A DNA stretch of 64,000 nt, taken from assembly GCF_000234665.1 (NCBI RefSeq), contig NC_018337.1, positions 1,248,556 through 1,312,555 of the forward strand, written 5' to 3'. Positions 50,260-59,015 of this stretch are shown one piece after another. The position numbers were made by a program, and so were the translations under genes. Each line of letters starts with the position of its first letter. Position 1 is the stretch's first letter. The notes below the pieces were generated by a model that saw only the letters and a program-made list of their open reading frames with translations, had not been told where the DNA came from and did no database searches. Source of the stretch: Leishmania mexicana MHOM/GT/2001/U1103 (taxonomy: Eukaryota > Euglenozoa > Kinetoplastea > Trypanosomatida > Trypanosomatidae).

Positions 50260-51222
50260 ATGAGCGAGGCAGCGCCTTTTTGTGTGGCTCCGCAGACGTG
50301 GCAGGGCGGCCTCGCTCGCTACCCTGTTAGTCAGTCGCATGTCTGGAACAACAACATAATTCTTCAGCCGGAAGACATTGATGTGGACGTGTTCAATGCG
50401 ATGTGCCAAGTGGAGAATCAATACAACAAGAACGAAATCAGCGACGAGGACTTCGAGACGCTGCAGCTGACGTTCTGCCTCTTTACGGTGAACCAGTCAT
50501 GCTACGACTTGATCCCGAACGGGCGTGAAATCCGTGTTACGCAGACGAACGCCTTCGAGTTCTTCCAGCGTGTTCACGCTGCCTACGATAATCTGAGGCA
50601 GAGGCCGCCTTTGAACCAGCCAACCCAGTCGAACCCTCGTCCACGACTCCGCGCATCAGGGGCGCGGTTGCGCCTCACCGGTCAAGACACAGACAGCCTC
50701 GAGTGGCTTCGGTGGACTGCGCAGAACGACCCGGCTGCGCTTGCCTTTCATCCAGACGAACCGCTACGCTGGGCAGTCGTACCGCGCGGTCGCGACTTTA
50801 TGATTCGCGTGCAGCCAGAGGGAGAGAACACGTTCGTCGACCCGGACCACCTCACGCTCTTTCTCGACATGCTGGCCATCTTGCTGACCGAGATTGAGCG
50901 CGCCATCTCCGTGTTCGGCTACTACCCGCCAAACTGCGTTTCAGCCGCCCCCGTCGAGTGCGCGGACGAGCACTCTATCTACACCTCACACTCAACTCGC
51001 TCGGCTCGCTTACCCTTTCCGTCGCAGCGCATCAACAGCCGCGGGCGCTCGGCATTGCACAAGCTCGCGATGTCAGTCACCGCAGCAGCAGTAGCCACAG
51101 AGCAGAATCACAGGACCGTACGCCGTGCCTTATCAGCAGACCTAGAGAATCAGCGTGCGCTCTTCTCCCCCACGCACGACACCGGCGGTCTGCTAGCGCC
51201 TTTCCAAGAGTGGAATGTGTAG
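50260..51222 (+). CDS. Modular repeat protein B of unknown function, 320 aa
   Basis: Shorter paralogue of the protein at 45029-47218. Module 1 (41-112) reads FCLFTVNQSCYDLIPNGRE, then IRVTQTN, FFQRVHAAYDNL, closely matching residues 488-527 of the larger protein, with LIPNGR identical. Module 2 (145-216) is diverged: WAVVPRGRDFMIRV, then FLDMLAILLTEIE. The C-terminus has FSPTHDTGGLLAP (302-314), differing from the larger protein by one residue in 13. A basic, Ser/Arg-rich stretch (245-295) precedes it. The open frame extends upstream, but 50260 is the first ATG after the candidate acceptors. Function unknown; the retained tail suggests a common binding partner. Confidence 0.82.
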   Translation: MSEAAPFCVAPQTWQGGLARYPVSQSHVWNNNIILQPEDIDVDVFNAMCQVENQYNKNEISDEDFETLQLTFCLFTVNQSCYDLIPNGREIRVTQTNAFEFFQRVHAAYDNLRQRPPLNQPTQSNPRPRLRASGARLRLTGQDTDSLEWLRWTAQNDPAALAFHPDEPLRWAVVPRGRDFMIRVQPEGENTFVDPDHLTLFLDMLAILLTEIERAISVFGYYPPNCVSAAPVECADEHSIYTSHSTRSARLPFPSQRINSRGRSALHKLAMSVTAAAVATEQNHRTVRRALSADLENQRALFSPTHDTGGLLAPFQEWNV

Positions 51223-54200
51223 TTGTGTGGCAACGCAGCACGCACTGCAGAAGCTGGAAGGAACGGGTAACTTTGAGCTACTCACTTGGCTGCGTCGATG
51301 AGAGCGGGTGAGAGAGGGGGGTGTCTTCCGTGGCGATCCGCACATCCCTTTCTCCCCCCGTTCCCCTTCGCCCTGATGACCATTCAGCGTTACTGTGCCT
51401 TCTGCTTCTCTTTCCTGCTTGTTGCATTGTCCTTTCGGCTCCCTCCTTTCTCCCGTTTTTTTTTTGTGTGTGTGTGTTCCTGTGTGTGTGTGTGTGTGTG
51501 TGTGTGTAACTCGTTGTACGCGCGCCCCAGCTCTGCATCTCCTTATACTGGCCTCTCTCGATGTCTTCATGTGGCCTTTCCCTTCCGTCCCATCACACTT
51601 GGTGGGACTGTTGCGTCTCTCCTTCTTTTCAGTTGTCTGCACTACTCCGTGGCACATTCTTTTCCCTTTTTTCCTTGTTTGCCGTCTCTCACCCACCACC
51701 GCCCGCCCTCCCCCCCCTCCCTCACTACCTCCTCCTCTCACGCACTGAGGGCCCTCCTCAGGTTTCTCGAATCTTTTCTCTCCCCTCCTCTCTCCTCTCT
51801 TCCCCTGTTTCTCCGCTTAAGGGGAGGGGTACCGGTTGACGGCACTGCAACTTTTCTTCCTCCTTTTTTGTTTGGGTCACTCTGCGTGAAGAGCGCATTG
51901 ACTACGGTCGCGTTGATTCTCAGGTGCGCGCTGGTGCCCATTGGTGACTTCCCTAATGGTAGTCGTGATGATGCCACTCACGGCCACCGCTCCGTGTTGC
52001 GTCTGTTATTTGCGCTGTCTCGAGGCGATCTTTCCATGATTTGTTGTTGTTGAGACTGCGCTAGCGATGTTCACTCGGCTCCACAGTGAGTCTCAGTGGG
52101 GCCCCTCCTCTTTTTTCCCCAACCGCATCGCAGCTATTGTCGCCCTCTCTGCGACAGAGAACCTCTTTGTGTGTCTGTGTTTGCAGGTGTATTTCATGGT
52201 GCCTCTTCTTGTTGTTGATGTCGTTTGCATGTCTTCCGTACCGCCTTCTTTCCCGTTCTTTGCGCTTCTTTTTTTGTTTTTCTTTTGGGGTGTGGATGTG
52301 TGTGTGTGTGTGTTCTGGTGCTCCTTGTGCGCTGTCTCTCCTCTGGCCACGTTATTCGATTCCCTTGCCTTCCTCGTCACCACTCCCGAGTGACTCCCTC
52401 ACCCTTACCCTGTCCCTCAAACAACCGCCAGCACAACATCTTGGGTGCTCGTTTCGTTCTCTCGCTCTTCTTATACACAAGAGAAAAACGTATGTCTCGA
52501 GTGGGTAAGCAAGCCGGATTAGGCCGCGTTGTTGTTGTTTTTCGCTCTGTTGTAAGTCTGTCTCTCTGTCTCTCTCTCTCTATCGCCTTTCCCCCTCCCT
52601 TCGAATATATATATTTATATAATTTTTTTTTGCGAATCCATTCTGATCCACAGTTTTGCCTCTCGTTGTTCTGTCTTTTTAGAGCCCCCTTTCGTCTTTG
52701 TGTAGCTGTATGTATCAGCACCACCACCACCACCCTCCCTCAATCCCCTCTCCCCCTCTTGTGTCCTTTTCTCTACGATGACGTTGTTGCCGCACACGCC
52801 ACTTGCTGTTTTCGCCATCTTCTGCGCTTTTTTATGTTTTCCCTGCTTTCGTTGCGCTCTCTATGATTTCGTCTTGGACTATTGTGTGTGTGTGTGTGTT
52901 TATTTTATTTGGAACGCGAATCGCTTGCGATGTGCCTGCAAGTACAGCGCTCTAACATAGTGCTTCTCCGGTCGCCTTCATCCCACCCACCCTGTCCCCT
53001 GGTACACCTTTTTTTTGGATTCCCCATTCCATTCCCTCGTCGTTTGAGCCTCCCTCTTTCTCTGTGAATGCGTGTTTTTTTTTGGAGGGGGAGGGATGAG
53101 AAAGTTGCACCCCATGTACGACGCACATTAGCGTGCACTTGTATCCGTACATGAGAGAGAGTTCTCGATCCAGTTATACACGGTCGTCATCTCTCCGACT
53201 CTCTCAACACCGCCGGCGGCACCTCCTTGTCATCATCGCCGCTGTTTGGGAGGGAAAGACAGCGAGTGTGTGTGTGTCTATATGTGTCGGTTCGGATGTG
53301 ACGTCAGACGCGCTAGTCCTTTCTTTCCTCCCTCCCCCGGCTGACCGTCTCGTCTTTCCCTGTCCGTGCGGCTCACTGTATGCACGTTTTTTTTCGCGGT
53401 TGTTGGTGTTCCACCCCCCCTTCTTTTTCTCAAACAATAGAGAAGGGCTGTGCTGGCGACGGTGGTCTCACAACTGGGAGTCGTCGGCATAGCTCTCTCT
53501 CTCCTTTTCTGTGCATCCCTCTGCCGATCGCGGCGCGCTCGACAAGCATGACGCAAGGTGGTATGCGTGCTTTTCGGCGCCCTAATTTGCCTCCCGTAGC
53601 TTCTTGTGTTTTCTGGCTTCGTGATGCGGAGAGCAGAGGAGCGTTTTGCAGGTGCGTTTTGCCGAAGTGTTCTTTGCGGGTGTTGGCGTTTTGTCACACA
53701 CTCGCCCCCCCCCCCTCTTCCTCCTCCTCTCAAACCTTCTCCCTGGCTCGCTTGACGCAAAGGGCCCCTCTCTCCCTCACCGCACACCTTCCCATGGCTC
53801 AGTCCCATCCGTTGCTTCTCTTCTTCGCTGTTGGATCATGCATCGGCGCTCAGGTGGGGGTGCACTTCACATACCCGAAGCGCACACACTCACTCACACG
53901 CGCGCGCGTGGAAAGAAGAGCGCCAGGTGAGCAGCACCAGCCATGGAGGAGGGTCAAGTAGGGCGCCGGGAATGCAGGTGAGTGAAACAGCGCAGCGGTA
54001 GCGAGGAGAGGTACGGCACCGACTCTCACAGACGAGAACGATCACTGCACTCCTTTGGTTATGGTTTGCTTGCGCTGCCGTTGGCATGTGGGTGCAGTGA
54101 AAAAGGAGGGAGGCACGAGGCAACAATCAAAAAGTATCCTCAACGGCTCATGGCGACCGCACGAGGGAGGACTGTAGCACCGTTCGGAGCCTGTTGTGAC

Positions 54201-54439
54201 ATGCTAGTCTGCATATGCTCGCATGCGTACGTGTGTGTGTGGGGGGGGGGCGGCGGGCGGGCTGACGCAAGGGCGAACTTACACACCGATGTAATTACAA
54301 GGGGCGGCAGTGACCTGCTCCCGCTCCTTCTTTATTCGTTTTTCGGCTCCTTTTGCTGTCGTTCTACGAGCGCTTCGGTGTTTCTCCTTTTCTTTCTCTT
54401 GCCATCCTGTCTCTCCCCCCTCCTCACTCCCGAGATGAC
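51223..54439 (+). other. Long gene-free spacer
   Basis: 3.2 kb, T/C-rich, with GT runs at 51465-51508 and 52302-52313 and a TA run at 52604-52622. No supported gene on either strand. Confidence 0.5.
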
Positions 54440-54848
54440 TGTGGGCATCGCGGCGTGGCATCAGAGTCCAGTACCCACACACGTTGTGTGGGGACGCCAA
54501 CAGACTGCCCAGCCTGCCCTCGGATACGACTGACGGACTTTTCCGTGTCAGCGGACGGCGCTGTGCGGAAGAGACCTGCCGTCGTGGCCAGGGTTCCACC
54601 AGGCCACTACAAAGCGTGTGGGCGACTCGACAAGTATACGCATCCGCCTACTGTTTTCTTTTTTGTTCTGCTTTCGCTGCGCGGCGGTGATGTCGAGCGG
54701 AATCCTGGACGGCGCCTGTGCCGTGTGCGGTGGGATTGCAATGGGCTGAAGGACGCCAGACGGTGTTGGGTCGGCCCGGCTGCTAAACATCGCCGCGGTG
54801 CAACCGAGGTTGGGGAAGTGTGGTCGTGTGTGCGTCTATTTGCGCACT
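54440..54848 (+). mobile_element. Ingi/DIRE-type retroposon 5' region with 2A-like motif, copy 2
   Basis: 54611-54848 repeats bases 1-238. An open frame runs through LTDFSVSADGAVRKRP, the 2A-like GDVERNPGR (54686-54712), RWDCNGL (54728-54748) and on to a stop near 54863. In ingi/L1Tc elements a 2A-like peptide precedes the AP-endonuclease domain, whose first strand is W-N-C-N-G-L-like, so the order is right for the family. The 2A-like motif ends G-R, not G-P, so skipping is not expected. Upstream, 54443-54510 can fold into nested stems. The element stops soon after the start of the endonuclease domain. Left boundary is approximate. Confidence 0.72.
54443..54510 (+). other. Nested stem structure at the retroposon 5' end
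   Basis: 54443-54447 pairs with 54506-54510, 54452-54456 with 54494-54498, and 54474-54481 with 54485-54492 (a perfect 8-bp stem with a 3-nt loop). All three helices are nested and can form together. Confidence 0.6.
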
Positions 54849-55979
54849 TGGCTGCGGTCGGATGATACGTGGTGCAGCATTCCGTTACGCCTTTTTCGCC
54901 CCTGACATTTGTGTGCTTTGTGAGCGTCGTGCGGCCCTGGGGAATGTCGTTGTCGGTAACGCTGCCTCGTGGCACTCCCACTGTGTCTTTCTCACCGGCG
55001 TACATGATTCATCGTTGATAACTCCCTTTCCCACGCGCATCCCTGTTAATGCGGGTTGATGTTGGTCTTCGTTTGTTCGAGCCCTCGCCTTTTTTCACCT
55101 ATCTTCCTTCCAACCACACCCGTCGAAATGCCCTTTAGCGTTTCTCGTGTGCTTTGTGTGCGTGTGTGTTGCGTTTTGTCATTGCGATCTACTGTCTAGT
55201 TTCACTCGATGAATCTGCCCTCTTTCTCTCTCCGTCTCTCCCGCTCCCCCTAACACGCCCACGTTGTCCTCATTCTCCTTTCTGGCCGCTTTGCTAGCGC
55301 CGTGAGTACGGCACCGAGGAGTGTCGACGTCCCTCCAAGAACGAAAGACATCTTTAAACCTTATCAGTAGTCTCATCTCCTGTATCCTTTCTATGTTTTG
55401 CTGTTGTTCTCTATCATGCTCATGTCTCGTATGCCCTGCACTACAGCCCTCTACCATCTTTACCCTCTTTGTGTGCATAACAAGGTAGAGCGTGAGTGCC
55501 GTAACGCAGAAAGGCCTGCATTGAATACACCTCAACCCTACTCCTCTTCCTCTCCTTGGCATACCCCACCGTTCGCACAGCAACAATGGAGCTTATCCCT
55601 CCAAGGAAAGCCGTGCTGTCTGTCTCCATGTCTTCTCTGTGTGTGTGTGTGTGGCAGATTGTGCATCGTGGGACGGTGCGAGGCGGTGGGAACGTAGCCC
55701 GATCCTCAGATACCTCTACCCGCTCTTTCTCTCGTTGATGAGGGAGAGAATAGATGCATCCTTCCATCTCCTCCCTGCTCCCCTCCCCTTCTCGCGCCTT
55801 CCCCTTCACCACCGCCGCCGCCTTCATCAATCCCCATTTCGTTGGCGGGAGGTTGCGTCGGATGCCACACAAGCGGACGCTGCCTTTTTTTCTTTTGTTT
55901 CTCGCCTGCTCCGCATTGCGTCAACATCACCCACCCACACGCACACACACACACACACGCACACCTCCCTGCAACCGTG
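54849..55979 (+). other. Spacer before the glyoxalase-II-like gene
   Basis: A GT run at 55638-55654 and a CA run at 55932-55965. No gene seen. Confidence 0.5.
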
Positions 55980-57584
55980 ATGACGGGAAGAGAGCTAAGC
56001 AAAGGCATACCGCAAATGCTTGCGAGAATGAGCAGCCTGTTCTCATGGATGGGGCCAGTGGCCGTCGCCGCGTCCGTGGTTTACGCGTATGCTGCCAACC
56101 ACCCCTCTGCGGCCCAGCTGGAAAGCGGCACTGCCTACCAGTTCCCTCTCACCACGCTCAGATACTGCGGCCTTCTGTTCCTCGTTTACGCATCAGGCAC
56201 GATGCCGCGCAATCCGTTCTTCCCCAGCTTTATGTTCCGTAGCAACATCTTTCCTCTTCTGTACAAGATGTACTGCAGCTACGCCATCGGCTATCGTGTT
56301 CTCCGCCCCCTCATGCACAAGCCGGTCGCCTACCCGCACTCGGACTACCGCATCGGGATTCGCTGCATTGACGCTGGCAGTCCGCTGCGACTGAAGCCGG
56401 GCCCGCCAGTCACCCCTGACACCGTTCCGTTTCTCACCAGGTTCTACGCGCGCGCCGGCGGTGCCGTAGATGCAGCACTGTGGACCGGATCGGTCGTACG
56501 TGGTGTTACCGTTGTACCGATCCCCATCTTCGGTGACAACTACGCCTACCTTATCGTCTCGATGCAAACGCACAAGGTCGCCGCGGTTGACCCGGCGGAT
56601 CCGGAGATGGTGCTGCGCATCATGGAATCCCTCCGCGCTCAGCTGCGAGTACCACTGCAGCTGACGGAGGTGCTCACGACCCACAAGCACTGGGACCACG
56701 CAGGAGGCAATGAGTTGCTGGCAACGTTTTCGAAAAAAGAGGTGCCGGTGCCGCCGCGCGAGGAGGCCGGCGTCGACTGTGCCCCGAATATTCCCCTGCT
56801 TCATCCCAAGCTGCGCTTTGTCGGCTCTGAGGAAGATGCGCCTCTGTGCTGCGACGTCCTCGTCAACGACGCGTCGCCTGTGTTCGAGATCATGGGCGGT
56901 GCGGCAAAGGTGCAGGCGATGGCTGTCCCCGGTCACACGAAGGGATCCTTGGTTTTTGTGGTGGGCTCAGCAGAGGAAGGCGTCTCTACCGCGGTCCCGG
57001 CCCGCGTCGCCGTCTTCACAGGCGACAGCCTCTTCAGCGGTGGGTGTGGCTCACCCTTCGAGACGGTCTCAGTAGCCCAGATCATGAAGGCGCGTGCGAC
57101 GTTTCTGGAGGACCCGCGCATGCGGACGCAGCCCGGCACCGGGCAGGAGGTGGCCGAAGAGGACATCCTTCTTTATGTTGGGCACGAGTACACGGAACGG
57201 CTGTTGGCAGAAGTGGTCACATTGATGACGCGCGTCACGACAAGGAGCCAAACCCCCAGCGACCCGCGTGGCAAGCAGTACGTGCGTGAGGTGGCTGATG
57301 CGCTACGCGGGGTGAAGATGCTGCGCACGGAGTCTGGCGGACTCAAGGACGCGGCGCGCATGGCGTGCGAGGCGGATAGGCAGAAGTCGCAATTCCCCCT
57401 TCCGTCGTGCACCGTGCCGTCGTCGCTGGCGGTGGAGAAGGCGGTGAACCCGCTCTTGACGGTCGATGACGAGGTGCTTGCTGCACTGAAGGAGGCAGAG
57501 AAGCACAGCCCGATGGACGCGAACGAAGTGGAGCGGGCGATCTACTGCTCTGACCGCCGTCGCCTCCCTACTTCGGTGAAGTAG
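55980..57584 (+). CDS. Membrane-anchored glyoxalase-II-like metallo-hydrolase
   Basis: Predicted 534 residues, about twice the length of a soluble glyoxalase II, which splits S-lactoyl-glutathione (lactoyl-trypanothione in trypanosomatids). The metal ligands are all present: THKHWDH (H235, H237, D239, H240), H319 in VPGHTKG, D349 in FTGDSLFSGGCG and H402 in GHEYT. The first 190 residues are extra. They include two hydrophobic segments (about 23-43 and 56-78) that suggest membrane anchoring and a tract FMFRSNIFPLLYKMY. Long insertions sit between the metal motifs. Because of this, thioester specificity is unproven. The start is uncertain: after the upstream T-rich tract the first AG is at 55989, past this ATG, so ATG 56016 or 56028 may be used unless an AG at 55870 is the acceptor. 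Confidence 0.85.
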   Translation: MTGRELSKGIPQMLARMSSLFSWMGPVAVAASVVYAYAANHPSAAQLESGTAYQFPLTTLRYCGLLFLVYASGTMPRNPFFPSFMFRSNIFPLLYKMYCSYAIGYRVLRPLMHKPVAYPHSDYRIGIRCIDAGSPLRLKPGPPVTPDTVPFLTRFYARAGGAVDAALWTGSVVRGVTVVPIPIFGDNYAYLIVSMQTHKVAAVDPADPEMVLRIMESLRAQLRVPLQLTEVLTTHKHWDHAGGNELLATFSKKEVPVPPREEAGVDCAPNIPLLHPKLRFVGSEEDAPLCCDVLVNDASPVFEIMGGAAKVQAMAVPGHTKGSLVFVVGSAEEGVSTAVPARVAVFTGDSLFSGGCGSPFETVSVAQIMKARATFLEDPRMRTQPGTGQEVAEEDILLYVGHEYTERLLAEVVTLMTRVTTRSQTPSDPRGKQYVREVADALRGVKMLRTESGGLKDAARMACEADRQKSQFPLPSCTVPSSLAVEKAVNPLLTVDDEVLAALKEAEKHSPMDANEVERAIYCSDRRRLPTSVK

Positions 57585-59015
57585 ACAAGGCCCGCTCGCA
57601 CGCGGGCGGGCTGTGTTGTTATTTCTTTCCTTTGGTTTCTGGCGACAATGGGAATGCGACCGCTTGACCTCTCCCTCAACGTGCCGGGGTGATGGAGTCA
57701 AGCGCCAGCGCACGAAGCACGCACACACGCAATCCAGTGGCAGCACCGCTTCCTTCCCCCCCCCTGCTGCGTATGGCTCCTTATTCTTGGGCTGGATTTG
57801 CTGCTTGTTGTACCCTTCTCTTTTGCTTCCTGCTTTGCCTCCGCCTTGCCCTTTGCGCGCGCGTGACGTGTCGTTGCACTTAACCTGGCATTCATTTAAC
57901 GGGATGGCATGGTGCATTCCGGAAGGGCGCGAGTATGCTGATGCGTCAGCCACTCGCAGAGGGGGTCTTATGGAGCGGGCAGCCTGAAAAGAAAAGGAAA
58001 AGAGATGTGTGCACCGGGCTCGCTGAGTTGCACCTGCGCTGCAGCCGTCGATGGGTAGCGTGAACGAGTCAGATAAGGCCGGTGGTCCCAACACGAGGTG
58101 GGGCTGCTCCTCCCCTTGTCTATCTCGTCGCAATGCGTGCACATCACTATGCATGTGTGTACGTGTGTCCGTGGTCGGACACGGCTTTCGTTTTGTACAT
58201 GGCTGCTGTGCGATGCGGCAGTGGCGTTTCCTCACGGCAACGGCTCATTCTCAGCCTACGCACTGCCTCCGCTGCCCCTCCCTCGCTCTCGATTCTCTCT
58301 CTCCTCTCGCTCGCTTTGGCCCTTTTTTTCACGTTCTCCCCTCCTGCTCTCGCCGCTGCACTACGCGTTCTTCTCACTCTTGGCTCATGAGAGAGTGTAC
58401 GAGAGTGACGACGGTGCTGCCCTTGTCTGCGCAAGCACACACAGCGACACGCCCTGCCTCCCGCTGCGTCGATCCCACTCCTCTCCGATCCCATCTCTCC
58501 TTCTGCAACGGGCACGCGTTTGACGTGTGTTGGCCCCTCACTCTTTCTTCGTTAGCTAAACCCTGTCGCCTCCGAATACGTCGCCCAACGGCGCACTCAC
58601 TCACCTCCCCGCGCACACGCCCACACTCCTCCTCCTCCAGTGTGTCTCAGTGGTTTCTCTTTCTCTCCCCTTCTTTCGTTCGCTTTTGGGCCTGTCCGAC
58701 ATCTACGCTAGCCCTTCTACCCACCCCCTCCACCGGCGGTGCATTGCTGGTCGTAGAAACCACCACCACCCGTCACTCGCGTCTCTATCGCTTACCCTCT
58801 TTGCGGCTAGATACAACTCCCGCGTCAATACGTGCGTCTTGTCCATCTCAACACCTCCACTGTGTATGTTTTTCGGGGCTCGTTTACCTTCTCTTTTTCC
58901 TCTGAATAAATCGGGAGTGCCGACGCATCCCTGCCCCACCGCCGCCGTGACACCGTGTTCCACGCACGCATAGGCATACGTACGCGCAGTCACGAGCACA
59001 AAAAGTGGGCGGAAA
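57585..59015 (+). other. Spacer before CPSF3
   Basis: A 6-bp GC stem-loop (57590-57607) lies just after the glyoxalase-like stop. C/T-rich tracts fill 58240-58800. No gene seen. Confidence 0.5.
58916..58917 (+). promoter_or_regulatory. Probable SL trans-splice acceptor AG
   Basis: First AG after the tract at 58880-58902. It predicts a 98-nt 5' UTR for CPSF3. Confidence 0.55.
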
